Below the pieces are notes generated by a model. The model did no database searches, was not told the DNA's origin, and saw nothing but the letters and a program-made list of their open reading frames with translations. A program made the translations under genes and the position numbers. This document shows, piece after piece, positions 1 to 9,533 of a DNA stretch of 64,000 bases. Source of the DNA: an uncultured Psychroserpens sp. (GTDB lineage Bacteria; Bacteroidota; Bacteroidia; Flavobacteriales; Flavobacteriaceae); contig NZ_CANMRL010000004.1 of assembly GCF_947500255.1 (NCBI RefSeq), positions 124,001 to 188,000 of the forward strand, written 5' to 3'. Every line of letters begins with the position of its first letter. Positions within the stretch are counted from its first letter, which is position 1.

Positions 1-1741
1 ATGTATTAATATTGGGAAGCGGTTTTACTCTCAAAACAACTTCATTAATACTATAACAAGCATCACCACTATTAATTCTTGCATAAATGACCTGTTCATT
101 TGCAATAGTATTGAAATAAGAATTAGGCAAGCTATTCACTTCTAAAGAAGCATCATCATAAGTAGCATAATAACTAACCGAAGCATTTATAGGCGCTCCA
201 GATAAGACTTGCACGTCTGCCTCCGATAAATCGAAAAACACAAACCCATCTTCGACTAGATCATCACAAGTTTCGATAAGTGCAGAATTACCATTAGACG
301 ATAACACAATCTCTAGAGTAATCTCTGCGATGTTAGTACAACCATCCAGTGTATTGGTTACTAGTGCATAGATGACTTGCGGATTAGACATATTCGTATA
401 GTCGCTACCATTGATTTCATTATTTAGATTGGCATCTTCAAAATAATTTATAGCTCTGTTATCTATTACTCCACCAGTAATCAACTCAAAAGAATTATTA
501 ATATTAAACGATGTGATACCATCTTGAGTTGCATCATCACACTGTGTAATTGTGATGTTATTTGCCTCTGTTGAATCTGGTACTGTGATTGTAATAGGTG
601 TTCGTGGCCCTCCAGTACAACCATTAAACAAAGGCAACACCCAATATGTAGTAGTGGTCGTTATAAACTCATTGTAGGTAAACCCGTCATTTAATACTGT
701 TGTTGAGGACGGTGTTTCATACCATAGAACCGTATCTGTATTAGAATTTACGGTTACACTTGCTTCACCTTCATTACATATAACTATAGCATCATCAAAA
801 GTCATCTTTGGAGTAATAATTACCGAGCTAGCTGATAAATTCACTTCAGGATCACCAGGCATCCCTCCAAATTCTACAAAAAAGCCTCTTGGATAATAAG
901 GGTTTCCTGGGCCAGATGGGTCGCCTGCATTGGGTAAATCATTCCATGAGCCAATATTTCCAATACTAGGATCGGTTATATGTGCATAATCTTCATTTCC
1001 GAAGTTATTAGGTTCGCCATCATTCCAAAACGAGTATTCACCATTTACAGGTTCTCCATTTGCAGTACCCATCCAAAACACAGTACCAGCTTCTGGACCT
1101 GTTTCCCAACGCCATGTATTTTCGGCACCTACATCACTTGCTCCAATCCATCCTGTTCCTAGGCTTTGTTCTCCAGCAAATATCGATTCTTCTTCTGATG
1201 TCAAGGTTGCTAAATATCCTTGCAGTCCAAAATACTCTAAATTTTCGGCAGCATTACGAGAGGCAGTCCATGTAATTCCGTCGCTAGACACGTACAAATA
1301 ATAATGTCCAGTTGACGGTAAATAATTAGCGCCTCCTAAGTTTATAGAAAACGATTTGTCTTGCGTAAAATTAGTCTGTGTTGTTTGAAACGTCACATTA
1401 CTTATAGCATCGATAAATTCGGTAAAATTCGCAGGACCTTCTAAAGTGAGTTTCCCTTCTTGAGCAGACCAACTTGAGACAATATTTGGGTAGGTCCCGT
1501 TTAAAACTAAAAGGTCTTGATTTATGGTATAGCCTTCAGAAATTTGAATAAACACATTATCTAACGTATCATCACCAGCATCAGGATCTGTAATACTTAC
1601 ACTTGTAACAATATTCATTGGAGCGCTTCCGCAGAACTCCTGATTTCCTTCAACTGTAATCGCAGGAGGTACATTTTGCGCATGATTATATTTGGAAAAT
1701 CCAAACACAAATGCTAACACAAAAAACACCTTTAATTTCAT
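1..1741 (-). CDS. Large secreted C-type lectin / Ig-like repeat protein, 3' part outside window
   Basis: The frame stays open on the minus strand from an ATG at 1739-1741 through the left edge, at least 580 residues, so the C terminus is missing. The N terminus is a signal peptide (MKLKVFFVLAFVFGF then HAQ). Residues about 140-275 look like a C-type lectin fold: YLATLTSEEE, GWIGASD, a WRWETGP loop, FWNDGEPNN and a late SWND. The rest is made of Ig-like modules of the kind found in long flavobacterial adhesins, with repeated TQCDD/ETCDD and VIYA(L/R) motifs. Such proteins usually end in a type IX sorting domain; that part is not visible. The start lies 8 bases after the der stop, so the two may be cotranscribed. 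Adhesion or polysaccharide binding at the surface is inferred. Confidence 0.8.
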   Translation of the reverse strand, partial: MKLKVFFVLAFVFGFSKYNHAQNVPPAITVEGNQEFCGSAPMNIVTSVSITDPDAGDDTLDNVFIQISEGYTINQDLLVLNGTYPNIVSSWSAQEGKLTLEGPANFTEFIDAISNVTFQTTQTNFTQDKSFSINLGGANYLPSTGHYYLYVSSDGITWTASRNAAENLEYFGLQGYLATLTSEEESIFAGEQSLGTGWIGASDVGAENTWRWETGPEAGTVFWMGTANGEPVNGEYSFWNDGEPNNFGNEDYAHITDPSIGNIGSWNDLPNAGDPSGPGNPYYPRGFFVEFGGMPGDPEVNLSASSVIITPKMTFDDAIVICNEGEASVTVNSNTDTVLWYETPSSTTVLNDGFTYNEFITTTTTYWVLPLFNGCTGGPRTPITITVPDSTEANNITITQCDDATQDGITSFNINNSFELITGGVIDNRAINYFEDANLNNEINGSDYTNMSNPQVIYALVTNTLDGCTNIAEITLEIVLSSNGNSALIETCDDLVEDGFVFFDLSEADVQVLSGAPINASVSYYATYDDASLEVNSLPNSYFNTIANEQVIYARINSGDACYSINEVVLRVKPLPNINT

Positions 1742-1749
1742 TTTTTTAT

Positions 1750-3060
1750 TTATTTTTTCCGCATGTATACACTTATAGGAACACCATTAAAATTGAAATG
1801 TTCACGTAAATTATTCTCTAAAAATCGCTTGTATGGATCGCGCACATATTGAGGCAAGTTACAGAAAAAAGCAAATTGTGGCTGTGGCGTAGGTAATTGC
1901 ATGATATACTTAATCTTAACAAATTTACCTTTATAAGCTGGAGGCGGATAATTTTCTATAATAGGAAGCAACACTTCGTTGAGTTTGCTTGTTTTAATCT
2001 TTTTTGATCTGTTTTGATATACTTCAACAGCAGTTTCTATAGCTTTAAAAATACGTTGCTTGTTCAATACAGAAATAAAAACGATAGGTACATCAGTAAA
2101 TGGTTCGATTTCTTTTCTAATCACACGTTCAAAATCTCTTGTAGATTGTGTGTTCTTTTCGATTAGATCCCATTTATTAACGAGAATCACAATACCTTTT
2201 CGGTTACGCTCTGCTAACCAAAATATATTTTGAACCTGACCATCAAAACCTCGTGTTGCATCTAGAACTAACAAACATACATCACAATGCTCAATAGCTC
2301 TTACACTTCGCATTACAGAATAAAACTCTAAATCTTCTTTCACTTTAGATTTACGTCTAATTCCGGCTGTATCTACTAAATTGAATTCAAATCCAAATCT
2401 GTTGTACTTGGTATCAATAGAGTCTCTAGTTGTTCCTGCGATATCAGTTACAATGTAGCGATCTTCACCAATTAGCGCATTAATGAATGATGACTTACCA
2501 GCGTTAGGTCTTCCAACAACAGCAAATCTTGGTAGTTGATCTTCTTCTTCCTCTTCATCATCTTTTTCTGGGAGTGCTTCTACTAAAGCATCTAACAAAT
2601 CACCTGTCCCACTACCATTTATACTAGCAATGGTATAGTATTCTCCTAAGCCGAGTGAATAGAATTCTACGGCATCTTCGGCGCGTTTGTTATTATCAAC
2701 TTTATTAACAGCTAAGAAAACAGGTTTATCAACTTTTCGAAGTAATCTAGCGACATCTTCATCCATTCCTGTTACACCTGTTTCGACATCCACCATAAAA
2801 ATTATAGCATCTGCTTCGTCAATAGCCAACTCTACTTGCTTATCTATTTCGGCTTCAAAAACATCGTCGCTTCCTTTCACATATCCACCAGTATCAATGA
2901 GAGAAAACTCTTTTCCATTCCAATCACTTTTTCCGTAGTGTCGATCTCTAGTCACACCACTAACGGCATCAACAATAGCTTCTCGACGCTGTATCAAGCG
3001 ATTAAAAAAAGTAGACTTCCCTACATTTGGTCTTCCTACAATAGCAACAATATTACCCAT
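1750..3060 (-). CDS. der: Ribosome biogenesis GTPase Der (EngA)
   Basis: A 436-residue protein with the diagnostic tandem G domains of Der. The first has GRPNVGKS (about residues 8-15), DTGGY and NKVD. The second has [13 protein letters not shown] and NKWD. An acidic linker (EEEEED) joins them, and a KH-like C-terminal domain ends in [10 protein letters not shown]. Length and order match the family. Der acts in 50S subunit maturation. It probably leads the transcript that continues into the lectin-like gene downstream. The separate era gene lies about 2.3 kb away on the same strand. Confidence 0.97.
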   Translation of the reverse strand: MGNIVAIVGRPNVGKSTFFNRLIQRREAIVDAVSGVTRDRHYGKSDWNGKEFSLIDTGGYVKGSDDVFEAEIDKQVELAIDEADAIIFMVDVETGVTGMDEDVARLLRKVDKPVFLAVNKVDNNKRAEDAVEFYSLGLGEYYTIASINGSGTGDLLDALVEALPEKDDEEEEEDQLPRFAVVGRPNAGKSSFINALIGEDRYIVTDIAGTTRDSIDTKYNRFGFEFNLVDTAGIRRKSKVKEDLEFYSVMRSVRAIEHCDVCLLVLDATRGFDGQVQNIFWLAERNRKGIVILVNKWDLIEKNTQSTRDFERVIRKEIEPFTDVPIVFISVLNKQRIFKAIETAVEVYQNRSKKIKTSKLNEVLLPIIENYPPPAYKGKFVKIKYIMQLPTPQPQFAFFCNLPQYVRDPYKRFLENNLREHFNFNGVPISVYMRKK

Positions 3061-3103
3061 AACTTTTATATTTTATCTGCATTACATATCCTGTAAGCGG
3101 CTG

Positions 3104-3130
3104 CAAAGATACTAAATATCTAAGTTGCAA
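3104..3130 (-). promoter_or_regulatory. Putative der promoter
   Basis: On the minus strand TATCTTTG (3111-3104) matches the Bacteroidota -7 box TAnnTTTG. A TTG (3130-3128) stands 16 bases upstream, somewhat closer than the usual 19-21. It is about 45 bases before the der start. Confidence 0.5.
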
Positions 3131-3210
3131 TGTGTTTTTTAGGTTAAAGAATACATCTTTTCGTTGTTTGATTAAAAAATAGTACTTTGAGTTACTATTT
3201 CAAAATTAAA

Positions 3211-3747
3211 ATGTCAACAGCCAACGAAATTATTTTAAGACCGCGTTTTAAGTTTAATGTGGCCCAAAATAATGAGATGCTTTTAGAATTATTTGAGGAG
3301 ACTAAGACTGCTCAATCTGATTTTATTGTAACTCGTATTGACGACCATGTATTTATTAAAATCCCTAAAGCAAAGCAGCACTTTTGGTCGCCACAATTAC
3401 ATTTAGAAATCAATGAAAATGACACTACCAAAGGCAGCACGATTTATGGACTTTTTGGACCTAATCCAACCGTTTGGACTATGTTCATGTTTTTACACTT
3501 TATTATTGCTGGTTTGTTTATTGGTTTTGGCATCTGGGCTTACGTGAATTGGACTTTAGGTAATGACTTTGCCATTCAGTTATTTGTTACGCTATTTATG
3601 GTCATCATTTGGTTTGCATTGTATTTTGGCGGACGTCTAGGCAAAAAAACAGGCACGAATGAAATGCACCAATTGCATCATTTTATGAGAGATACTTTAA
3701 GGCATGCTGGTATTCATTCTGATACAGAGCACATAAAAAAGCCCTAG
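3211..3747 (+). CDS. Hypothetical membrane protein
   Basis: A protein of about 178 residues from the ATG at 3211; an in-frame TTG at 3187 gives a less likely longer form. The soluble N-terminal half (to about residue 75) has no motif I recognise. Two hydrophobic segments follow, around FMFLHFIIAGLFIGFGIW and LFVTLFMVIIWFALYFGG, and then a short His-rich cytoplasmic tail (MHQLHHFMRD). It diverges from der and converges with the gene ending at 3790. A hairpin covers its stop codon. I cannot assign a function. Confidence 0.75.
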   Translation: MSTANEIILRPRFKFNVAQNNEMLLELFEETKTAQSDFIVTRIDDHVFIKIPKAKQHFWSPQLHLEINENDTTKGSTIYGLFGPNPTVWTMFMFLHFIIAGLFIGFGIWAYVNWTLGNDFAIQLFVTLFMVIIWFALYFGGRLGKKTGTNEMHQLHHFMRDTLRHAGIHSDTEHIKKP

Positions 3748-3767
3748 TATTACTACTAAGGCTTTTG
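3737..3767 (+). terminator. Intrinsic terminator overlapping the stop codon
   Basis: Inverted repeat AAAGCC-C-TAGTA / TACTA-A-GGCTTT with a four-base loop, flanked by A and T runs. It sits between convergent genes and could end transcription in both directions. Confidence 0.7.
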
Positions 3768-3789
3768 TTATTGGGATTATCTATATCAT

Positions 3790-5319
3790 TTACTCTTCAT
3801 TTTCATAGATAGAAATCGTTCCGCTATCTTCATTGGAAATAACTACCAAAGATTTTCCTGTCGGACTATCGCTTGCTGAAATAGCAAGAACACCCTCTGG
3901 AGCATAATCGGTAGCACGTTGTAATAGCTGTATATATTGCGGAGATGTTGGGTTGCTAATATCGAATACCATCACTTGACTATTACGTTCTAAACCAACA
4001 AATAGAATCGTTTTTTCATTGATTGTTAACACTTCAACTGCTTCAGGTTCGGCTCCTTTATCATCACTACGCTTATCTGTTTCATTATCTTCCCAGTCCC
4101 AGTTAAAACGATCTGGTGTTTCACTTAATACAATTTCAGAAATATCATTACCGCTGTCATAAACCAAGTTCCCATCTGTTGACCAAATACTAAACGAACG
4201 TGCACCATAATTATAAATGACATCTGTATCACCATCGTTATCTGTATCTCCTAATGTTGTTGTAATCTTTAAACGCCCTAAATTTATTTCATTTTGGAAA
4301 TCTTCAGAACTTGGAAAAGTGGTATCATCTAAAACTAAATCCTCTACACGCTCCTCTTCACTAAATCCGTCATAATCCCTTGCATCTCCTTCATTTGCTG
4401 AAATAACATAGCCCGTTCCATTTATATTGGCATACGTAATAGCATCTGGTTGGTACATTCCAAAAACTGGCCAATTTCTAAGCTCAGTTGTTAGGTCTTT
4501 ATCTGAGGCATCTATTGAATTATTTGGATCATTATAATCTTTAAATCCTAAAGGGTATATCGCTTCAATAGTTTTTGTTAGTAAATTAATTTTTGCAATT
4601 CCATTGTTTTCTTGAAGTGATACCCATGCTGTTTGTGAGTCATCAGCTATAGCTATGTATTCTGGTTCAACATCTGTTGCTAAATCTGCATTAGGACCAA
4701 ATACTCGAAATCCTTGATTTTCTAATACGGTCTCTTGGCTATTGAATGCCGTAAAATCTAAAGTAACAACTGTATTATTGCTCAGGTCAATAATACTTAC
4801 GCTTCCCATAGGATCAACTGTATAATCATCATTTGGTTCTCCCTCATTTGCAGACAATAATAGGTTTCCGTCTTTAGAAAAGGTGACCATATCTGGTAGT
4901 GCTCCAACCGTATATTGGTTTTGTAGTGTTCCATCTGTTGTATTGAAAACTAAAATTTGTCCAGGGTTTTGTTTTACTGATGCTTCAACTGCAACAGCTA
5001 ATTGACCATTATAAACCGACACGCTATTTGGCTTCCCAAAAGCACTTATTGAAATTGGAGTTTCTAAGCTAGGCGTATTTATGTTTGAAATGTTATGCAC
5101 AGAAATCTCGTCATTTTCAACATTGACAGTAAACAACTTGTTAGTTGATGGATCAAAGGCTGAAATCTCAGAAGCGCCTTCGCCTCCAACATTTATGGAT
5201 GATTTAAACTGAAAGTTAATTGTAGTTGGCAACGGCGTTGAAGCAGAATCGTCATCGTCTGCGCAACCGAATATTAAGGCAACTAAAAATAAGGCAATAA
5301 TTTTACTAGAATGTGTCAT
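3790..5319 (-). CDS. Choice-of-anchor I family lipoprotein
   Basis: The chosen start is the ATG at 5317-5319, which gives a clean lipoprotein signal (MTHSSKIIALFLVALIFGC, Cys as lipid anchor, then an Asp-rich spacer); an upstream in-frame ATG at 5358 adds 13 unlikely residues. The roughly 500-residue mature part is a beta-propeller-like protein with repeated FDPSTNKLFTV / VSIIDLSNN style blades. It has the family signatures LSANEGEPNDDY and ISANEGDARDY and a late GAEPEAVEV segment, as in the choice-of-anchor I (alkaline-phosphatase-like) family. Its substrate is unknown; an outer-surface or periplasmic location is inferred. Confidence 0.85.
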   Translation of the reverse strand: MTHSSKIIALFLVALIFGCADDDDSASTPLPTTINFQFKSSINVGGEGASEISAFDPSTNKLFTVNVENDEISVHNISNINTPSLETPISISAFGKPNSVSVYNGQLAVAVEASVKQNPGQILVFNTTDGTLQNQYTVGALPDMVTFSKDGNLLLSANEGEPNDDYTVDPMGSVSIIDLSNNTVVTLDFTAFNSQETVLENQGFRVFGPNADLATDVEPEYIAIADDSQTAWVSLQENNGIAKINLLTKTIEAIYPLGFKDYNDPNNSIDASDKDLTTELRNWPVFGMYQPDAITYANINGTGYVISANEGDARDYDGFSEEERVEDLVLDDTTFPSSEDFQNEINLGRLKITTTLGDTDNDGDTDVIYNYGARSFSIWSTDGNLVYDSGNDISEIVLSETPDRFNWDWEDNETDKRSDDKGAEPEAVEVLTINEKTILFVGLERNSQVMVFDISNPTSPQYIQLLQRATDYAPEGVLAISASDSPTGKSLVVISNEDSGTISIYENEE

Positions 5320-5403
5320 CTTTTTTGGTTTGTTTGTTAAACCGTAAAGTTGAAACACGGGTTTTAAATAAAGGTTAATTTAAATAGACTAAACCTTTAC
5401 GAT

Positions 5404-6288
5404 TTACTTCTGATTGTAACCAAAACGTTTCAGTTGGCGTTGATCACTTCTCCAATTTTTATTCACTTTTACATATAATTCGAGATGCACTTGCTTTCCA
5501 AAAAATTGCTCTAAATCTTTTCTAGCCTCTATACCAACACGCTTTAAAGCACTTCCTTTGTGACCAATGATAATTCCTTTTTGAGTATCACGTTCAACCA
5601 TAATTACAGAACGCATTCTAATGATTTTCTCTTCTTCAAAAAACTCTTCAGTATCAATTTCAACAGCATAAGGAATTTCCTTTTTATAATGCATTAAAAT
5701 TTTCTCTCTTATGGTTTCATTTACAAAGAAACGTTCTGGTTTATCTGTTAATTGGTCTTTAGGATAAAAGGCAGGAGACTCTGGTAATAGCTCAATAATT
5801 CTATTAAATACTTCGGTAACATTAAAACCTTCTAATGCTGAAATTGGAAAGATCTCTGCATTAGGCACCTTTTCAGACCACAGTTGCACCTGAGTTTCTA
5901 ATTGGTCTTGATCTGATTTATCAATTTTATTTAATAATAGTAATACTGGAATTTTAGAATTAGTAATCTTTTTAAAGAATGCTTCGTCTTTGAGCTCTTT
6001 TTCTCCAATTTCAACCATGTAAATGAGCACATCGGCATCTTCGAAAGCCGATTTTACAAAATCCATCATAGATTCTTGTAATTCGTAAGCGGGTTTAATA
6101 ATACCAGGTGTATCACTTAAGATAACTTGGAAATTATCGCCATTTACAATTCCTAAAATACGATGTCTTGTCGTTTGTGCTTTAGAGGTAATAATTGATA
6201 ACTTTTCTCCAATAAAAGCATTCATCAAGGTAGATTTTCCAACATTTGGATTACCTATTATATTTACAAAACCTGCTTTATGACTCAT
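5404..6288 (-). CDS. era: GTPase Era
   Basis: A 294-residue protein. The N-terminal G domain has GNPNVGKS (about residues 12-19), the switch region TTRHR, DTPGI and NKID. The C-terminal KH domain contains the Era motif GHKGSALKRVGIEARKDLE. Era binds the 3' end of 16S rRNA in 30S maturation. Length and motif spacing are normal. A -7-like element (TAACTTTG, minus strand, 6318-6311) lies about 25 bases upstream. Confidence 0.97.
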   Translation of the reverse strand: MSHKAGFVNIIGNPNVGKSTLMNAFIGEKLSIITSKAQTTRHRILGIVNGDNFQVILSDTPGIIKPAYELQESMMDFVKSAFEDADVLIYMVEIGEKELKDEAFFKKITNSKIPVLLLLNKIDKSDQDQLETQVQLWSEKVPNAEIFPISALEGFNVTEVFNRIIELLPESPAFYPKDQLTDKPERFFVNETIREKILMHYKKEIPYAVEIDTEEFFEEEKIIRMRSVIMVERDTQKGIIIGHKGSALKRVGIEARKDLEQFFGKQVHLELYVKVNKNWRSDQRQLKRFGYNQK

Positions 6289-6430
6289 TGTATTCTTATT
6301 AAATAGGCTACAAAGTTACGACCTTTAATACTTAATTTATTATAAGATCGCAATTAACCTTTAGAATGGCCTGTAAATTAATGCAAGATTTGTCATACAG
6401 TCTAAAACTACATTTTTTTACATTTGATTT

Positions 6431-7045
6431 ATGGACAGGCGCATACAAAAAGCTTTAGACTATATAGAAAGTAACTTATCATTACAACTTACACTAAGTG
6501 ATTTGGCAAACGTATCATGTATGTCTACTAGTAATTTTCATCGTGTTTTTAAAAAAGAAACTGGTAGAACCCCTTTTAAATTTACTGAAGAGATCAAAAT
6601 GAAAAAAGCATATACTATGCTCATTTCAGGGTCTTACAAGATTCATGAACTAACCGAAACTTTTGGTTATCAAGATTATGAAACATTTACAAGAGCGTTT
6701 AAAAAATATTACGCTTTGGCGCCAGACGATTTAAAAGCGATTGCTCAAAAAATTAAATCTGAAATGCAGGTTGGACCTGATGGTTTTATCATTAAAATAT
6801 TTGAAGTTGACAGTATTGAAGATATTAAAGAAAACATAGAGCGTATTATTCTTAATTTAAAGCACTACATCAAAGACAAAGGCTATTCAGACGAAGATAT
6901 TGCCAAGGCTAAAGTTATGTCTATCATGCCGAAAATTGAAAATAGTACACCAAATGAAAAAACCATAAAAAACAAGTTTGTTATTACTGAAAATCAAAAA
7001 ATTTGGAAAACCCTCTTAAACTTAGATCTGCATGGAAAGCACTAA
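6431..7045 (+). CDS. AraC-family transcriptional regulator
   Basis: A 204-residue protein with the AraC double helix-turn-helix at the N terminus (residues 1-100): LQLTLSDLANVSCMSTSNFHRVFKKETG followed in the second helix pair by FGYQDYETFTRAFKKYY. The C-terminal 100 residues are Lys/Glu-rich and match no domain I recognise; sensing by this part is inferred. It overlaps the next gene by 14 bases, so the two are translationally coupled and the regulator may control or be controlled with the membrane protease. Confidence 0.88.
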   Translation: MDRRIQKALDYIESNLSLQLTLSDLANVSCMSTSNFHRVFKKETGRTPFKFTEEIKMKKAYTMLISGSYKIHELTETFGYQDYETFTRAFKKYYALAPDDLKAIAQKIKSEMQVGPDGFIIKIFEVDSIEDIKENIERIILNLKHYIKDKGYSDEDIAKAKVMSIMPKIENSTPNEKTIKNKFVITENQKIWKTLLNLDLHGKH

Positions 7046-7736
7046 TTTATATCATGTTGCTGCGGCGATAGTTGGAGTTATATTTCCATTATATGCCATT
7101 TTGAACGGAAAGAAAGCAAGACAACTACTTATTGAAGATCCGAATGCTAAAATTCTTGTCTTTCGTCAGACTGGTATCATTCTTATCGTCTTGGCAACTA
7201 TATCTCTTCTTCCATTTCTATTAAACAATAAAAGTTTAGATGGTATTGGATTAAATTTCATCAATACACCTTTATGGCTTATTGGATTATTTGGACTATC
7301 ATTTTTGATTTTATTTGTTCTTAAGTCTGTAAAACTAAATGAAACTACAGCAAAGAAATTCTATAAGACCAATAAGGAGATCTCTTTTTTGATGCCAAAT
7401 ACAAAACCTGAACTTAACATCACTATTATTGTGTCATTTATTGCTGGCATTTGTGAAGAAATTATATACAGAGGATTTCTATTTTGGTATTTGCACCAGT
7501 ACATGTCATTAATTCCTGCGATGATATTTGCCAATCTTCCTTTTGCTCTAGGTCACTTAACTACTACTGGGAAGAAGAATACATTTGGAGCATTTATTCT
7601 TGCATTTATTTTTTCTGGTGCTTACTTTTTAACCAACTCACTATGGTTACCTATTTTACTTCACATTATCGTCGATTTATATTCGATGGTTTTTGCTTAT
7701 AAATCGTACCAGGTTATAAATACAACCGACAATTAA
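7032..7736 (+). CDS. CPBP-family intramembrane metalloprotease
   Basis: A 234-residue polytopic membrane protein with the CPBP/CAAX-protease signature: EEIIYRG (tandem Glu and Arg of motif 1, about residue 142), FALGH (motif 2 His) and HIIVDLYS (final His/Asp motif). At least six hydrophobic stretches are visible. It starts inside the end of the AraC gene. The family includes prenyl-protein and bacteriocin-immunity proteases; the substrate here is unknown. Confidence 0.88.
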   Translation: MESTNLYHVAAAIVGVIFPLYAILNGKKARQLLIEDPNAKILVFRQTGIILIVLATISLLPFLLNNKSLDGIGLNFINTPLWLIGLFGLSFLILFVLKSVKLNETTAKKFYKTNKEISFLMPNTKPELNITIIVSFIAGICEEIIYRGFLFWYLHQYMSLIPAMIFANLPFALGHLTTTGKKNTFGAFILAFIFSGAYFLTNSLWLPILLHIIVDLYSMVFAYKSYQVINTTDN

Positions 7737-7745
7737 TTGCAGATA

Positions 7746-8204
7746 TTAGGAACGTGGTTTAGCCAATTGCCTATCATACATCACAATACTTCCAGCCACA
7801 GATACATTAAGACTTAATTGTGATTTAAATTTCACCAAAAAATGGCTTTTCTCAATGGCCTTATGCGATAGCCCATGATCTTCTGCACCTAACAAATATA
7901 CGCAGCGTCTTGGATGATTAAAGGCCTCTAGATCTTCGGCATCATTAGTAAGTTCTACACCAACAATACGAGCACCTTTTGGTAAGTTTTTATAGAATTC
8001 ATCAAAATTCTCATAATGGAAATATGGCATAGATTTTACGGCATTATGCGTATCACTAGATTGCTTAGCATAACGATTTCCGATGGTAAAAATAAAACTA
8101 GCACCTAGATTTTGAGCAGAACGCCAAAGCACTCCAAGATTCTCAGGTGTTTTTCCATTTTGAATACCGATTCCGAAGAATTCATTTTCGAAGTTGTTAA
8201 TCAT
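7746..8204 (-). CDS. TrmH-family (SpoU/SPOUT) RNA methyltransferase
   Basis: Start chosen at the ATG 8202-8204 (MINNFENEFFGIGI); a longer in-frame start at 8237 would run into a terminator hairpin. The protein of about 152 residues carries the SPOUT knot motifs: the N-terminal NLGVLWRSAQNLG (motif 1 Arg), LLGAEDHGLS (motif 2) and LNVSVAGSIVMYD (motif 3). It should be a 2'-O-ribose methyltransferase of tRNA or rRNA using SAM. It is short for TrmH, resembling the compact single-domain members, so the target nucleotide cannot be named. Confidence 0.85.
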   Translation of the reverse strand: MINNFENEFFGIGIQNGKTPENLGVLWRSAQNLGASFIFTIGNRYAKQSSDTHNAVKSMPYFHYENFDEFYKNLPKGARIVGVELTNDAEDLEAFNHPRRCVYLLGAEDHGLSHKAIEKSHFLVKFKSQLSLNVSVAGSIVMYDRQLAKPRS

Positions 8205-8215
8205 GGCACAAAAAT

Positions 8216-8245
8216 AAAAAACCTCATGAAAAATCAAGAGGTTTT
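8216..8245 (-). terminator. Rho-independent terminator upstream of the methyltransferase gene
   Basis: On the minus strand AAAACCTC and GAGGTTTT pair across a short loop and run into a T tract. It would end a minus-strand transcript arriving from the right, that is, from the truncated glyoxalase-like gene at 8339-8419. Confidence 0.7.
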
Positions 8246-8338
8246 CTTTGCATGGGAACTGGATTCAATGATATACTATATTTCACAATCGACTCTCATT
8301 TTAACTATTCGTTTGAAAGACATACTTCATCGCTATTC

Positions 8339-8419
8339 TTAAAACTCTAACATATATCCATTTGGATCTTTTACAAAGAATGATAAGTGTTCTCTTGGTT
8401 TATTTTTTAAAACATAACA
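8339..8419 (-). pseudogene. 3' fragment of a glyoxalase/VOC-family gene
   Basis: On the minus strand one frame reads FFVKDPNGYMLEF and stops at 8341-8339. This is the typical C-terminal strand of glyoxalase/bleomycin-resistance (VOC) proteins. About 27 codons are left; upstream the frame meets a stop near 8420 and no start or remaining body is present. The terminator at 8216-8245 is the expected end of this gene. The missing 5' part lies toward the isolated cassette at 8531, so the cassette or an associated deletion may have destroyed it. Confidence 0.6.
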
Positions 8420-8565
8420 TTACTCGGTCCATACGATTTATTAGTATAAGACATTTGTTATCAAGAACAAAACTTCCTGATTAAAGGAGTATAGGCACTA
8501 AAAACGCGTATATTTATCTTCATATAACGAGTTGTATGCCATTTGAAAAGATCTCTACCTAAATT

Positions 8566-9267
8566 ATGATAATGCCTTCCGACAAAGACTATAAGTCAAC
8601 CAAAAAAATAAAGCAAAATATTTCAAATATAAAAGAGGAATTCGAGCCTCTTGCTAAATGGATTGACAAAAAATATGATGTCAAAACATTAAACCTAATT
8701 TTCGATTATATAGATAATGACAAATCTCATCCTCGACTACAAGTTTGTTTAGAGTATGCAAAGGACAAAGGGAAGTTTATGGATAACAAGACTTATAACT
8801 TTGACAAAAGAAAACAAAACGAAATTGCCGAAAAGTTTGCAGAAATAACTTCGGATTATGAGCTAAAAAACAAACCGAATTGGATTAAAATAATACTCAA
8901 GCTGACTTACAAGTCAAACAATCTATATGTTTATTTCACCGACTTTGAATCCATAGCCAAAATTGAGGCTAATGAAAAGATTACGGAAAAAGAAATTAAA
9001 AAATTACAAGCGGAAATAAAAAACAAAGAGCTCTGGACAATTTCTAGAGCTTTTTCTGGAGTGACCTACTTTTTGTACACTGACGAACAATTAAAAAAAT
9101 ATCAAGATTCTGAAACTCAAAAAGACTGGAAAAATCAATATTATGAATTACTCAAACAGTATGATGAATTTGAATATTTCAAAAATGATTATTTCTACTT
9201 TGATTTAGACAGTAAAGAGAACTTTGATAATAATTATGAAAGTAATTGGTATTATTATTATAAATAA
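8566..9267 (+). CDS. Hypothetical protein in isolated cassette
   Basis: A 233-residue, highly charged protein (Lys/Glu/Asp/Tyr rich) without signal peptide or membrane segment. Residues about 145-165 form a Lys/Glu-rich helix (EKITEKEIKKLQAEIKNKE). The C terminus is very aromatic (YFKNDYFYFDLD, NWYYYYK). I recognise no family. It is the only gene between the cassette ends at 8531 and 9281. Its lower GC and character resemble the cassette cargo downstream rather than its housekeeping neighbours. Confidence 0.7.
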   Translation: MIMPSDKDYKSTKKIKQNISNIKEEFEPLAKWIDKKYDVKTLNLIFDYIDNDKSHPRLQVCLEYAKDKGKFMDNKTYNFDKRKQNEIAEKFAEITSDYELKNKPNWIKIILKLTYKSNNLYVYFTDFESIAKIEANEKITEKEIKKLQAEIKNKELWTISRAFSGVTYFLYTDEQLKKYQDSETQKDWKNQYYELLKQYDEFEYFKNDYFYFDLDSKENFDNNYESNWYYYYK

Positions 9268-9271
9268 AAAC

Positions 9272-9300
9272 GGCATACAACAACGTGTATAATCCATAGC
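9272..9300 (+). repeat. Half attC-like site of the isolated cassette
   Basis: GGCATACAAC then AACGTGTATAAT and CATAGC, matching the left arm of the type-A attC sites in the main array. No matching right arm (ATACACGAACACGTT) follows before the sigma factor gene; 9301-9533 holds no other feature I can support. Confidence 0.65.
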
Positions 9301-9533
9301 TCATTTTAATTGTTTAAGCGAAACTTTGTACTTTAGTGATGTATCGATTCCTACTTGGAATAATGAGTACTTCAACATATCAAAATCGCAACTAAAATCA
9401 GGCAACTTAACTCTATCATTAGTATTCGTATTTTTCACCAAATACTGGATAACTTTTAAAATTGTAACAACTTTTTGTGACATTTTTTTAAATACTCCGT
9501 TATTATATAAACCAATCAAAGAAAAAGTAATTT

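Larger units (their letters stand above)
8531..9300. mobile_element. Isolated integron-like gene cassette
   Basis: The segment begins GTTGTATGCC at 8531 and ends GGCATACAAC (9272-9281), its exact reverse complement, followed by AACGTGTATAAT, the left half of the attC-like repeat used throughout 15020-30290. It contains one gene (8566-9267). The right half of the attC (the ATACACG side) is absent. It lies about 4.5 kb upstream of the recombinase gene, so it resembles a cassette inserted at a secondary site, or a relic. Confidence 0.65.

Noticed and set aside
980-1275. Plus-strand short frames at the left end
   Set aside because: They are antisense to the long lectin-like gene, whose frame and domain pattern are continuous.
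7746-8237. Longer start of the TrmH-family gene at 8237
   Set aside because: The extra 11 codons overlap a terminator hairpin and are not part of the SPOUT fold.
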